Source: Suillus spraguei (taxonomy: Eukaryota > Basidiomycota > Agaricomycetes > Boletales > Suillaceae). From it: 64,000 nucleotides of DNA. The notes under the pieces were generated by a model that did not search any database, was not told where the DNA came from, and saw nothing but the letters and a program-made list of their open reading frames with translations. Below, piece after piece: positions 21,097 to 34,988 of this stretch. The stretch covers positions 124,001 to 188,000 of the forward strand of contig JABCPU010000039.1 in assembly GCA_016800925.1 (NCBI GenBank), in the 5' to 3' direction. Both the position numbers and the translations under genes were made by a program. Numbering within the stretch: position 1 is the first letter of the stretch; each line of letters begins with the position of its first letter.

Positions 21097-21593
21097 AATA
21101 TTGAGGTAGGTATCTCGTTGTACCCACCGATGTAGTGGGGTGGTCTGGCGCAGGTCCGAGGGAGTGCCAGGTGTCTAACGCTGGTAGCAGTCCTGGCTTG
21201 TAGTCGGTAGTCCTCGGCTGGGTTGTCGTAGTCGGTCCTCCAGATCGAGCCGCCACCTCCCGCTATAGAGGTTTGGCCTTGGGTTGCCTTGCAGTCCGTC
21301 CCCATTCCACCAATTTCCTGTGATATTTTATCCTTTGATGATTCTATGCCAATGTGTCGGAGACTAGCGCGGCTGAGCGCCGTTACAGCATGGTAGATAG
21401 ACTAAGTGGTAGATACAGTCAACACCTCCAACGGTAGTTCACCCTGCAAACATGCAAGATATCAATTGAAGAAAGACCTATTTCAAGTAGGCAAAGTGGG
21501 TTTCAATGAGGGAACAAATACTACTGCTGATTTCCCTAAGTATCAACACAAAACGCGTTGGGGATGAGTGCCCGGGGCTACTACGATATTACA

Positions 21594-24500
21594 TCAATGT
21601 ATAACTGTGCCTTCATCCCCGGCCTTCGTTTCTGGTTTCACTGTTCGTTTCTTCTTTGCTGTACTTGTTCCCTTCTTCTTTGCACGGGTGACTCTGATGG
21701 GCTCTGGAGTGCTCGTGCGTAGTTCGTCGTCAGGAACTTCGTATGATTGGAAAGAAGGAAGGGAAGGTGGAGGCATCGTGGCAACGTCCAGTAGGTTTGG
21801 AGTTTGGCGCCGTGAGGATGGCACGGGAGTTGATGGTTGCGGCGTGATGACAGCGCCCATGGGCATCTCGCCTTCTTTTTCCACGACAAACGACGGAGGA
21901 GTGGATCGCATGGACGCGCTGCTTCTCAGCCCAGGAAGGCGGGGTTCCTCTGCAGGGACGTCAGTCATGTTCATGTACGTGGAGATAAATATACCTTTTG
22001 GCAATGGTAAAGGATCGTCTAATCGGACAACGGGGATTGAATCGACATCATCTGCAGGAGGCTTTTGAGATCGGTCGTCCATGATGTAGTATGGGTCGTC
22101 CCGCATTCGTTCTAGCCGCTCGGCCTTCAGCTATGTACTAGTTGAGTCAAAGTGACACGGAGATTGTGGTCGATGCATACCCTCTCCCGCTCAGCTTTTT
22201 CTTCAGCTGTCTCTTCTTCTTGCGGTGCAAGCTCCTCCTGGTAGCGTCCCTCCTTCTGCTTCTTCTTCCCGCTCTTAACCTTCATTCTGCTTGCAGACTC
22301 CTTTTCTTTCCCTTTCTTGTTCTTCTTGATCTTCCGCTCACTCATATCACCATCGTCACCCTCTTCTGTAACGCGATCTTGCATTGACGGCACAATCCAC
22401 GCGTCCAGGTCAAGCCCGTCAGGGACGGGCACACTCGCTTGCGCGATGGATGCAACAGGATTAAGTTCATGTGATGAGAGGAGTGGTTCAATAAGGTAGA
22501 GGCTCTTTGGAAAACTTGGTTCTGATACGGGGTCGAAGGCGGCTGTATTTGGATCCGAGAACCCATCCTCCTGCTTTGGTTTGTACATCGCTACGTCGCG
22601 CTTGATGAAAATAAGCAGTTGGAGAACATTTGCCGCCTACAGAAATGAATTGATTAATTTGCGGATCCACTAACGTTGTGATCCTCGTCACTCACACGTT
22701 CTTGGACCTCAATCTGAGTGCTCGATGCGAATTGTTCCATCTGTTCAATCATGATATCAACAGCTTTCTTGAGGTCGTCGAGGAAGCCCTCCGTCCACTG
22801 CTTTGCCGCTTCAGAAGCCCAATAACCGAAGAGCTTCGTGGCCGATTGTATGCACACGGCAGTTATGTCAGGCCTCAGAGACGCAATCTCTGGCTGAAGT
22901 AAGTAGGGAATGAGCTCGTCCGGCGCAGAAAGTTCGCTGTGGTACAATCGTTCAGCATATCAGAAGGGAGTGCGTTATTAAACGTACCCGCAGTATTCTC
23001 CACATATCCAAGCCGCTGCCCACAGCACCTCGGAACAGCTACCCGGCTCACCCGCGTGCAGCAAGAATGTATCATCAGACAACACCTTCACCATCAGCTT
23101 AACTGCATAGCTCCTAGCCGCTCTCACGCGTCCAACAACGTCTACTAGTTGGTCGCGAATTTGTGTGCCAATATCAACATTCGATACGTATGCGAGGTCA
23201 ACAAGGACTGAGAGGTACCATTCAAAATCGACGACATTGTCATAGGTGTTTTGAGAACACATTGTCATGATCCTTTGTGACAGGACAAGGCGATAGGCGG
23301 TGGACTGAGATGGTGCCCTGGGGACTTTGCAGGAGCCGATGGAATGACGTGTTGCGATAGGGATTGTACTGCAGATGGAATGGCAGAGGACTCGGGCTTG
23401 ACAAGATGCGACAACACCTGCTGCACAATTGATTGTAGATTGTCTCGATTGACCTGTAGAATTTGTATTATAGAGGAAGGAGGAGTCTCACGATAACTTA
23501 CGAGTGCTGAAAGCAGATCTAGTGCACGCATGCGGATGCTGATATCTTCGTCATCGACACTGGAAAGGATTGTATCCTGGTACTCTGCGACCAGATGGGG
23601 ATGTGTAGGTACAATCTTCACCATTGCAAGCAAGGCAATGTACTTCACTGTAGCTTAGTCAGTCGCACCCATCCGAAGGACAGAGTAAATCACAGACGAT
23701 TCTGATCCGAATCCTCGATGAATGCTGCGAGTTTTGACACACACGTCCGTGCAAGCGAGTAGCCAGTAGGGCCTTGTAGCATATTACCGATGATACATGT
23801 GTGTACACACTCATATAGAAGGGATATCGCGGACGTCGTGGATATGAGGTCAGTGATTGGTGGTTGCAGTTTCTTTACTAGCCGCGGTTCATGAGGCGAG
23901 AGAGAACCAAACTAATAAGAGTAAGCGAGCTCGTAAAAAGCAAGCGAGGTCCATACCAACTTGACGATTTTGATGAGCATCCAGTTGTTAGACGATGTGG
24001 TTAGAAGATGGAAGAGCTGCGGTGCGAGCGGAAGGTAGTCTTGGGGATTTCTCCGGGCGAGTTCACACAAGACATTTACAGTCGCGCAGACCACACCTGG
24101 TATGTGCCTTAGTTAAATAGGGAGTTTGATATCGTCTAGCTTGGGCTGACCTGGATCAGAATCTTCTAGCTTTTCCTGCAATCGGCCGATACCATGATGG
24201 AGAGCATCAGGGTACTTTTGAAATACCCTGTACATAGCAGCAACCGCTCTCTTGCGTATGTGGGGTCGGGAGTGATTTAGCATACCGACCAATTCAGGAC
24301 CGAGGTCGCGTGCAAGGTCTGCGGTCATAATGGAAGAAACACCATTCAGAGTGACTGCGACATCTGCAGGCGTTGAACTTAAATCCTAGATGTGGTTCAA
24401 TGGCGTGTTTCACAGTAAAGTGACTGGATCCTCTTTCTCTCACCTTCTTGAGCAAATTTGTAGTTAACATCAACACGTCGGTGTCCTCGTTGAACGACTG

Positions 24501-24811
24501 AACAGCACCAAGATATCCCACGCTCTTGATATGAATCTTGGGGGATGACATGACCTCTACGATGTGGAAGGAAGCCCAGTTCATATCATATCCTAGCATG
24601 TCCAGCTATAAAAGGATGTTAGACTCAAATGTAGTCGAGAGTAAGAGCAGCACACATATGTAAGTTTCATAACAGCACCAGCCTTGAGCTCCATGTCCTT
24701 GCTCTTGATTTCACGCCTGATCTCGTCCATGGCCTGTGCGATGAATTTGTTTTCATCATTCTTGTTGGCCCGCAAGCCACGAATGAGATCCTGGAGCGTG
24801 CGCTCCCACAT
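21594..24811 (-). CDS. APL5: AP-3 adaptor complex, delta subunit
   Basis: Eleven exons on the minus strand: 24656-24811, 24444-24605, 24151-24385, 23957-24096, 23698-23911, 23502-23647, 23370-23453, 22988-23304, 22696-22936, 22181-22636 and 21594-22130. They sum to 2688 nt, 895 residues, in frame throughout. The start MWERTLQDLIRGLRANK and the following HEAT/Armadillo adaptin repeats are characteristic of delta-adaptin. A Lys/Glu-rich hinge (KKNKKGKEKES, EELAPQEEE) follows at about residues 650-720. The subunit is the large chain of AP-3, which sorts cargo from Golgi/endosome to vacuole. The 65-nt intron 23305-23369 has a weak GTACAA donor. Symbol follows yeast usage (AP3D1 in animals). Confidence 0.92.
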
Positions 24812-26310
24812 GACAAGAATCAATAGCTATCACCTCCGGAAAGTAAGGATTGAATGACGTTTGGACTTGAGCTTCACAGCGCAGCAAGTTGGAACCAATA
24901 ACAGGTCACATGATAATCATCAGCACGTCCACCCAGAGTAACAGACACAAAGATCTCACCGAAGAGTTTTTCTAGTAGACTCGCGATCTTTTAATTGTGA
25001 CTTATAATGTATATTCACGTTATTCGTGATGTCGCCGTTCCGTGGATGAGTTCCAGAAGTGGTACAGCAGTCTAAATTACATAATAACACACTACTTACT
25101 TTGGTCTCGTGACCAATTAAGTGGAACGCGTTTGTATATCCTTATATCGTACCATCAACGTCCCAATAGGTGTGTACCCTTGCCTGACTGTGTCCTGAGA
25201 ATATCATCTAACCCATATTCTAGGCCATAATACCAATTCTAATTATCACACTTCAGCCCTTGTCATTATTCCGACTGGCTATGATGGCATCGCGTTTTCA
25301 CTGATTCCGTCCAGAACAAGATTAGCCAAAGTAATTTAAGGCATTATTTTATTCCCCGGGAACTTCGATGGATCTTAGTGCGCAGTCGTCATTCATACAC
25401 TGCTCCACTATCTTTTGAAATCCGAGAGACATGCCAAAATCTGGCAACAAAGTTAAGATGGCTCTGCATATGATTGAATAATCCGCACGTCTATCTCATT
25501 TGTGCATTTACCACCCTGATTCGTGGTTCCCCTAGTCATCATAGATCTATCGTAGTCCTCGAACTCCAAAGATCCACAAGGCGAGCACCATATCTCGGTC
25601 AGCGTGAAGTTCAAAAACGGAACGCAGTGAGTCCTGCTGCTTAAGATGTTTAGCAACGATAGCACCACTCTCAACTCGTTCATAAAAAAACTGGTTGTCA
25701 GTACTGCATTATCACCGTCACATTTGACCCGCTTCGGGCCAATGGATATTAAACCCAATGGTGACTACGATCAACTTCACGAACGATTGACGTGTATCAT
25801 CATGTAACCAGGGGCTTTGATTCTGTGACTTCCTACACGGGTTGTGCAATACGTCCATAGCAAGAAGGCCCTGAAGGCTGAGAGGCAATTGTGATAGTCA
25901 TTCGGGGTTCGTTCGGACATTATACATACTTTTCAGCTGGATCTTACACTAGTGCGTTGAACGCATAAAATATTTGCAGAAGTTGTAAGCATGGTGATAA
26001 CTTCAACATACCTTCGTATGATATATGGGCGCCGATTCAGTGGGATTGAGATATGCCAGTTGATAGATAATTCTAATAGGAGCATGTATATGGTGCTACA
26101 GCGGCATTAGGATTCATAAAGATTGCATTTAACTGGTTCCATTAATGATGCGAACAGTGGCAGTGAGAGTGAGTACAACGACAGTGATGCAGTCGCGATA
26201 TATACCAAGAGTTCCAATAGGTCTGATATCAAGACGAAGAGGATTAAGGACGAAAGCTGTAGCAAGGAGGCGGAAAAGAAGATAAACCCGAGGGAGGAGA
26301 GAGGGTAATG
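24812..26310. other. Intergenic region between AP-3 delta and TBC genes
   Basis: The proximal part presumably carries the AP-3 delta promoter; the TBC gene ends at 26311 from the other side. Short open frames have no recognisable features. Nothing else supported. Confidence 0.5.
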
Positions 26311-28587
26311 CTATAGGAGGGCTTCGCCGTCTCTACCTGAAACGACGAGATCGTTCCAGTCTTGACGCCACTGCGTCATTTGCGAACGCAGCTTTTTATC
26401 GCCAAGCATGCGTTCTATCCAAGATAGAAGCGAGTCGTCGTGTTCAGGTACGAAGAAAGAGGATAGAAGTGAGAGTATGGTTTCAAAATTGGCGGAACTG
26501 GATGTGATGTGATCTATTGAGTGAATTAGAGTAAGGACCACTGGATAATTAGAGAGCGACATGCCTCGATAGACCCATACAATGGAGATTGCCACCGCAA
26601 TGAAAAGATCTTCACCCTCTAAGAGATACGCGTCCCATAACCGGAGCTGCGTCTGAAAAGGGACAGAATTAGCGAAAAGCGTAATGTACCACTTTGTTGC
26701 GTATGAAGTGGTAGAAATCATGTGTTTCTTGAACGCAGCGTACACGTCTGGCATCTTCGATTCCATGATTCGTTCCTGGACGTAGATGGCCTGCAACAAT
26801 CCTGGAAAACCGGGGGAAAATATGGTGTGCATGTTGTAGGTATCATGTAAACGGGAAAGGGCGGCATAAACTTTCTCAGGCTCGAAGTAGCATAGGAGAG
26901 TCGCAGCTATGGGGCCCATACCCTGCACGTAGCCACATTGATGGCATCGCAACGAGAACGAGTGTAGGACGTGGAACAGGGAACGTTGCCTAAAATAAGG
27001 GGATCAGATTTGGCAACATCGGGAGCAAGCACTGAAACGTACCCCAGTCCGTACCGCGTGTGAAACATGATATGACCACTGATGGTTCTTGGTACATCCA
27101 AGTCGATCTGAATGTCGTAGCTTGAGGGCTTCTCCAAGTTTTGCAAATAATGCTTTCCGAGCTCCTCAGTCGCCTTACGTCCGGAGTTCGAAAACCGATT
27201 CATGAGCACCTCCCAAGCTGCACTTCTCCACCTGTCAGGGATCCCCTTGTATACCCTCTGGCGAAGTTTGTGCTCTTTCGATGCCTTGATACCCCACGAT
27301 TCTACATTTCCGCCGCCGTCTCGACTAAGAACTTCCAGCATCCTGTCCCACTTGGCAACCCGCGTTTGTTCCTTGAGCGGAGATGAAGCTGCGGGCAATG
27401 AACTGACGGACACAGCGTGGCTCAAGGCTGATTTAGAACCAGCCCTGACTGAAGTTAATCGTTTAAGCAGAGGACCAGACGGCAGTAGAACCAATCGGTC
27501 GTGAGATGGTACGGTGAAGAATCCATAACTAGTTGCAAAATATGAGATTTAAGAGGATGTGCTCCCCTGATCCAATCTCACCGATCTAAGCTTGACAGCA
27601 CGTCGAGCTCTTCAACTTCAAGGTCTCGTGATTTCTCTGAGGGACCGGCCAGGGCAGCCTCTGCGCGCAGTTCACTTCCTCTACTAGCACGAATTCGTGC
27701 GCGTGTACGTTCCACGCCTTCCTTGTAGCCATCGCCCTTGACACCAATCACGTCGAGCTGTGCATAGGTCTCCGTACATGAAAGGCGTCCAGGTCTTCAC
27801 CTTCTGAGGGCACCAGCGACGTTTTGCTAGAAGGACTGCTTAACTTTGGTTGCTGTTTAGTGGTGGGAGAAGAAGATGGCGTTTGAGAGGATGGTGGGAT
27901 TAAAGAAGATGTCGGCTGTGAGGGGGTGAGAACCAAAGTAGGTTCAGGGATATGGCGTTCTCGACTTCTTGGCAGGGAAGGTGGACGATTATGGGGAGGC
28001 ATAAGATGTGATACAGGAGGCGAAACGGCATCTAGATCAATTGAAGAACTACATGAAGTGAGAGCACTTTGGGAACGAGTTGGGATGGGAGGAACGCGCT
28101 TGGAGCGTGTAGGAAGTTCCAGAGTGTCTGTTCCATGAGAATTGGCATGATTTGAAAGCGGGAGTGGATAGGACGAGTTGGCAGAGCCATTCGAAATCGC
28201 CGATGTCCGTGTCCGATCATGAGGATTGGACAATGTGCCAAAGGGCTTCACGTCTGAGGATAAGTCGATAAAACTGGTGTCTGTATTGGAAACATAGGAA
28301 GTTCTCTGATTAAAAAAGTTACTGTAACGGAAGCTGTCCCCCAAAGACAAGTCAAGTTCTTTGGAAGGATCCTCGAAGGTTGAAGAAGTAGTCCAGCTGG
28401 TTTGCTCTTCATCGTCACCGTACATAGAGTATATGGTAAATATGGCAGATTCTGTTGAACTGCGTTCTCTGTTTGACGATGATGATGAATAAAGCTTTGG
28501 AACGGAGGACGCTGTCGACGATGGTGATGACCTCGGATATAATGTTTTGGGTAGCGCAAGAGTGGTCGACGACGACGGAGTCTCCAT
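26311..28587 (-). CDS. TBC-domain Rab GTPase-activating protein, with a likely 1-nt deletion
   Basis: Exons 27582-28587, 27043-27528 and 26311-26989, with 53-nt introns 27529-27581 and 26990-27042. The N-terminal 270 residues are Ser/Pro-rich and disordered. The TBC domain has KGIPDRWRSAAWEVLM, the arginine finger IDLDVPRT (IxxDxxR) and the glutamine finger YVQGM, so catalytic residues are intact. It should stimulate GTP hydrolysis by a Rab in vesicle traffic; the Rab is unknown. Near 27765-27772 the frame must shift by one: the N-terminal frame ends in a stop at 27748, while sequence from TYAQLDVIGVKGDGYKEG onward is in the next frame. Exon lengths total 2171 nt, one short of a multiple of three, which fits a single missing base. 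Confidence 0.82.
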
Positions 28588-31500
28588 AAAATAGAGAAGT
28601 CAGGCGTAGAAAAAGAACTTAAAGAAGAAAAGGGAATCGAATTGAAGGAACGTCGGAGGAAGAAGCTTGGGAAAAGTGTTACATATGCCCTTTGAGAACT
28701 TTGGATGAGATTTCAATGAACGCCGGTTCAACCGTTCAGGTGAGTAACTAATAGTCAACAACGGTCAGTCTGCAACGTTAACAGCCACCCGCAGCGCTGG
28801 CTGCCAGCTGGCATGGCAATTCACTCATTTTCGTAAGTAGTCTACGTTGCTTGCACATAGCAATCTCGGACTGTTGCTGACGATCTCGGCAAAACAGTGG
28901 AAGTGGACATGGCGATACAATGATCAACGGCACACTAACTTTAATATGCATGCGACGGCTAGACTTGCATTCACAGAGTGAGAAGTACTATAATGCTCGT
29001 GGGTAGTATCATCCTACAGCCATTCAGGTGGTCTCGAATTGACAGACTTTCCCATATCCTCGAGCGTTGCTCGAGCGCGTGGCCAATAGGGTTGTCACGG
29101 TAATGGTACGGGGTTGATCATCATCATCAATTCGGACCGGCACTCATCCGATAATCAATCTTTCACATGTGACACACCACATCGTGTCGTTATTGACACT
29201 CTGCACTTATATCCTTCCCTTACGAGCAAAGGCGGAATCGCAGCGTCAGGGCCAGCCAGCCAAAGACGACGTGGAAAGTGGCAATTTAGGTAAAAACAGA
29301 AGCGACAGTCCGGACGATACCTTACTACTGGTCACTAAGACAAGACGTTGGACAACGAACTATGGGTCCCTTGGGCCTTAGAGCAACAATCGCTCCGTTC
29401 GAAAGGACTTTTCGATTCGAATTCCAAGGCTCTCCATCTGCTCCACGGAATAAGTCCATAAACCAGCCATCATTATCTAATATAACTTGCGCTGGCAACT
29501 TGTATATTGTCCAGCGATTAGAAGCAAGCGTGAAAACCCTCGGAAATATTCGGCGGCGGGACGTTCTGGTCAGATACAAGTTTGTTATGATCTAGTATGA
29601 GCTCACGCTTAACGTTTAGCGCGGAGAACGCGATAAATCTCTCCGGCACCTCTATACAAAGAATGACTGTCTTCCCTACTTTATGATACTATTGGTCGAC
29701 CTAGTAAAGATTAAGCGTCTCCAGATCAGCCATCCATCTGATTACCAAGGCCACCATCGACGCCGTGGAAGGCAGCAATGCCAAAAGCTACCTCTGATCA
29801 ATAACTGTTTATCGGTCCCCTCATGCAGTAGCCGTGTCGCTTGATTTCAGCTGTCCAATTCAAATTTCAAGTCTCCAGCTCCGATCTACTCCATAGAATT
29901 CGAAATGTCGCACCGCGTTAATCGGATTTTTTTTATTAGCCCTATCCCGAGATGGAAAGCCCGATGATGTCTTATCACCTCAATCGAGTTCATGCTATGC
30001 CGCCAAGAAGGCAGGGAGGATGTTACGAGAATAGGTAACGAACTAAACCGATGCATACTGTTTCTAACCTGATCGCACTTAGCTCCGCGTCTACAAAACT
30101 AACCAACCACCACCGCTACCTAAGCAGCGAATTTTGTCTCTTCACGTTGAGCATGGACATAATTGAAGCACTCTTTAGGTTGGTTCATGGCTGTGCCTTT
30201 ATGACGCCGAAGTCAGTGCACCGGTCAGGGTATACCGAGGAGGATGTGTTCAACCTAGCGGTGTCTGTCACAATGCGATAATCGAAAAAGAAATACCCTG
30301 TCCATCCAGTTCAGTTACATCTGTAGCCCTGACCAATTTCTTTTTCTTTGAGGGCTTGGGCAATACTAAGCGCGCACAACTTGGTCGGATATGACGGGGA
30401 CGGTGATTACGGCCCGTAGATCTTCAACCAAAAACAGGGCGCTTGTTGGGTGTCTGAAATTTGTTATGTTGGATGCCCTGAAGATCGTGGGCAGGATTGG
30501 CACTGCATGTCATATGTATGCTACCACTATAATGTTTTAGGACTTGACAACGCTGATCAGTAAGTCATTCATATCTATGACGTTTGGCATGTGGCAAGTA
30601 TACTCCCTATTCGTTTCGAGCTTTGCACTTATTCTGCCAGTGATTTCCAACCAGACGCTGTACGAACCAGAACTTGTGTGTGAACCTCCTAGGCTCCGTC
30701 GGGTAGTCCTATGATACAACAGGTTTAACATAAATCACAAGACTTTTTGCTAAATAGGATACGATCTGTCGAATTGGAAAATCACAGGAGGCACCAGGTG
30801 AACGCGACCCGTAGTAGGGTTGTAATGAAACGCCACAGAACATTTTCTGAGGTGGGCTCATACTGTAAATGTAGTTTCATTTTTTTCCTGCTAACCTTCG
30901 CAAGCACGTTTCATCATTTTTATGACCTATGTTTTCTGAAAACGCTGGTTTCCTTGATGTTTTGCAGTTCATGCAGGTGTCTGTGCTAGGACCACGCCTG
31001 ATTCTTAGCGTTCGAGAATATCATGTTGTGGCAAATCCGATGTGTCAACCGGCATGAATTCAATTACTTCCAGGAGCCCATGCACGCGGTGACTATTGCG
31101 TGACACTCTTAGACACTCGTCACTCGTTGGGTACTCTCCAGAAAGTAGGAGATCACTATTTGTTTCACGTTTCTTCGTGGTACTTATGCATCGTAATAGC
31201 ACCAGTACCAGCTCCTGACTCACTTACGCCTGACATGTTTTGTCTTGAACGATCTTAGCCAAGCGATAAACATGACAGGGCAGAAGTCTGTTGCAGGTTC
31301 GAAATCTCTTTTTCCTTTTACCGCGCCTTGAAACATTCACTTATATAGATTCTTCAAGCTTCAAGGTTTATCTTTAGGAGCCATATACCAACCGGTACCA
31401 GAACAGATTCGAACCCGCCGAAAAATGACTTATCGTACCTTGGCATTCACTTGTGGATAGTTCTTCGGAACAGTAGTTACTACAAATTTGTTTCTCTGGG

Positions 31501-33781
31501 ACTACGCAGGTTCGAACCACTGGCAGGCCGGAAACCCCTCATTCAAGTTCATCATTCAAATAGCGAATATCATTGGAGTGCCAGAACAGATATTTGCGAT
31601 CGTCGATTCGTCCGTCGACCACGTGCCAGCTGGTAAGTGAGCAGTTACGCCCACAAGAAAACCACACTGATCTTGCTCCTACTCCAAATTCCAGTGGCAA
31701 TATTAAGAGATAGTTCCGAGTCTAATTCTCGATTTTTCTTCCGCTATCAAAAGGAAAGATTGAGAAGGGCAAGACTCGTATACATGACCTCTCTTCTTGC
31801 CCACAAGACATATCCTTCACAATTTCTGTTCATGAGTGTTCATAATGATCTAATCCATGGAAGGAAATTCGAGAGGCACTTATCGACTTCATAAGTACCG
31901 ACATCGATCCTTTTCTCTGACTTTTCGATGAGATTGAATTGCGACGATGTGCGTGCTCTATGTAATGCGAATGATAATCAATAAATTATGACATACTGGC
32001 CCACGTCTCAACTCTCTACGGACAGATGGGCCGGTGCCAGTATATTGCATTGACATGACGGACGACGTCTCTCCTCATCGTACTACTACTTCTCACCCCT
32101 ACCTCCTAATAGCACCCTCCGTCAACTTTTCGAAGCATCTCTCGCCTAGCTCCTAATCAACAACGCTAAAGCCTCCCGTGTTTTATCAGCACGCACGAAC
32201 CATCGCCGATTCTCTACATCTCGTCATCTGACTGATGTCGTGACATAGTGAATCAGCAATGGTTTAAATGACCTTTGTGGGAAGTAATGTTCGTCCCTTC
32301 AAATCCCTCAGCTGATCATGATGAAGTGTAGGTCTGCAAGGCTGGGTTTTCCTATGTGTTTCAGTCCTGAATAAAGAATTTGTTCAGTTTTACCATCTAC
32401 AAAAGCCGACTGGCACACTTCACACATTCACTCCACAATAGGTGTTTAGTCCTGAAGATGTCCGTGTGCGACATCAAGCATCTATGATTCTTCAAAGACA
32501 GTGTTCAAAAGTCACATTCAAAGACACCGTAGCTAAACTTAACCTCGTGACCATGCTAAGTCCGTTACATCAACTTCCGGAATCCGATATTATATAATCA
32601 TATTTAAGTGAGCTGTCGGTCTCGCATCCATGATATATTTGCTCAATCTCGCAATGGTGAGAGCAGCTGGACTAGGACGTGAAATTCGTCAATTCAAACG
32701 TCTGCACAGCTACTCTCATCACTGCTCCTCAGGCTCGACCAGGGGGTGTATTTCCGATCGATCTGGAGAGAAATTAGAATGTTCAACTGTTTGAGGTGAA
32801 GTGGAAAGGGATTTCGCCTTGAATTTACTATCTGACAGTGCAATGTCGTTCGACATGTAGGATTTGGAAGCACCATACTGTAAGTCTTGATAAAAGAATG
32901 CCATCGTCTACATCAAATTAAGGCTACAAATACCCATATAGTGGATAGGGAAGTCAGCACCAGCAGTGAACCCTTGCGATATCGACACCTTCCGACTATG
33001 TTGCCCGGGTACCCGATAGGCAAGTGATCTCATGCCAGTATAATACTGACATGCGGGAGACAACCTACTGTCTGTCTAATATGTGCCACCTACATTACAC
33101 CACACCACAATCACAATAAGAATCTGATCCTCCAATCATCAACTCCTCAAACTCACCGCGATCTGCCGCACCTGCCGCTCCATGAGCGCGGCGGCCCACC
33201 ACCCTCATTGCCCTCCGTAATGATCGAGCTGCGCATACAATGGCTGAGACCCATTGCGGGACCTATACATGGATTGCGCGTGGGTTCCTTACGTTGTAGT
33301 AGGCGCCGGAACGAAGACAGAAAACACGTTAAAGACACGACGACCACACGAAAATGAACATGCTGACAGACCTGTTAACTCATGATTCTTTCAATGCTTC
33401 CAACGCGTGGCAGCTTTTCCACTAGGACGACACGTTCCGCTGTGGATCCTCACCAAGTTTCAAACGCCCGGGATTAAAACCTCGGACTTGTAATTATACA
33501 AAGCGTGCTATTGCTTAAACGCCAACGCCACCCTGCACGTCCACACCTACGCACACGCGTATGGACAGACAACAAAGGAAAAAAAGTGCCAGTAGTACGA
33601 TCACGATATGTGGCGAACGTTTTGCTTCCACACGTTATTGTCCACAGTCACTTGTGGACTGGGCGTTTTTGCTTAAATCGTTCGTTTGAAATGATGAGCA
33701 GGTCATCATCCTCTTCCCTCACAGATTTTCTAAAAATTGTTTGATTACGCCGGAGTTGTGTCACGCCACATACACACCAAG
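28588..33781. other. Gene-poor 5.2-kb region
   Basis: Only short open frames, none with recognisable domains, paired exons or clear intron chains. No terminal repeats, poly(A) tails or tandem arrays were seen. It may hold non-coding RNA, regulatory DNA or repeats too decayed to name. Confidence 0.45.
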
Positions 33782-34622
33782 ATGGAGATGGATACCTCAC
33801 GTTACGACTCCATGGACGCACAACGTTTCGATCCGCTGCGCAGTAGCACAGTATGTATTTCTTTGCCTTTCATTTCATTTCTCTCTGTCTTCTTAACACC
33901 ACGCTTACCTCCATTTCCATTCTCAGAGACCCAACTCGCTTCCTAAAACCGGCACTGAAAAATCGACGATGGGGCAGGGCCTTTGCGTCAGAAGTCGACC
34001 GTGTGCGCTGTTCCCCGTGCGTGCAAACATAGGTGGTGTATGGCCGGACCATGAGGTTGTGGTTGTCCCTCTTGAAGGGGGAGGTGTATATTCGGAGGCG
34101 TCACGCCCATCCACACCAAGTTCTGCTTCTGCTTCTACTGCATACACGACTGCGTGTTCTGCTATGCCTGATATACCTCCATCGCATACTCAACAAGTCG
34201 ATGTTTATGGGAGGGATGACGTCGTAGTCACACGCACCATCATTCGCCCCAGCCCCACTCCAAATTCTCATCGCAATCCAAGTCGTATGCCATCCAGAAC
34301 ACAGATGAGGCTTCCACGGATGTTCTCGCGTTCTCCATCTCCCATCGCCTCACCATCCTCTTCGTTATCCGCACTACCCCGGTCGAATCCCCCTTCGCGT
34401 CCTACGAGCCCGGTGCTCCAAGCGCTTAACTGTTTCAACACATCCTCAACCTTTGAGAGGGACGAAGACGATGTGCATATTGCTGAGAGTCCCCGGCCTG
34501 TATTGCAGGTTATTGTTACGCAGACGAGGGACAGGTACGAGGACGATAGAGCGTTTAAAGAGATTGTGGGGAGTGTTTATCCGGGACCTGTTAATGTTGC
34601 TGCTGTCGGGAACAGTGCTTGA
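33782..34622 (+). CDS. Ser/Pro-rich protein of unknown function
   Basis: Two exons, 33782-33850 and 33927-34622, with a 76-nt GTATGT...CTCAG intron; 254 residues in frame. It starts MEMDTSRYDSMDAQRF. Residues ~65-180 are rich in Ser, Pro and Arg (SRSPSPIASPSSS), and an acidic/charged C-terminal part contains QVIVTQTRDRYEDDRAFKEI. No membrane segment or signal peptide. I do not recognise the family. Spliced frame continuity and codon usage support it being real. The open frame upstream at 33505-33744 may be 5' UTR. Confidence 0.6.
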
Positions 34623-34988
34623 TGCATCGACGCTTAATGCTTTCGAGCGAATTTTAATTTTGACTCTTGTACCATTGTTCTTTCCCTGCATATCTTATTG
34701 CATATCTTATCGCGACAATCAAATATCTATATGGCTATCTTATATGGGATTACTGGTTGGACTTACTCTGCAGACGTTCTTTCATGCTATAATTGATATC
34801 TATAACTAACATATATTACAGACTAATGATTTTATTCTATTCAGTAGACGTTCTTTCATGCATCTTTATATATAGATATAGTAGCATTAGGGTCCCTCAT
34901 AGCAGGGTATATAATTTCATGCTGTATACGAACAATTTGCTGCTGGGAATACGACTCCAGCTAGAACTTCGGAAGAGAGCCCTTCCTC

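Larger units (their letters stand above)
20047..21593. other. Intergenic region with three palindromic elements
   Basis: No protein-coding gene recognised between the NLR and the AP-3 gene. Besides the three hairpins listed separately, the rest shows nothing that I can name. Confidence 0.5.

Noticed and set aside
27747..27766. 20-nt GT...AG intron that would restore the TBC frame
   Set aside because: Spliceosomal introns this short are not expected here; other introns in the gene are 53 nt, and the removed codons look conserved. A 1-nt deletion is simpler, though not proven.
31500..31525. GGTTCGAACC resembling a tRNA B box
   Set aside because: Flanking bases do not form a T-stem and no A box or acceptor stem was found at the right spacing.
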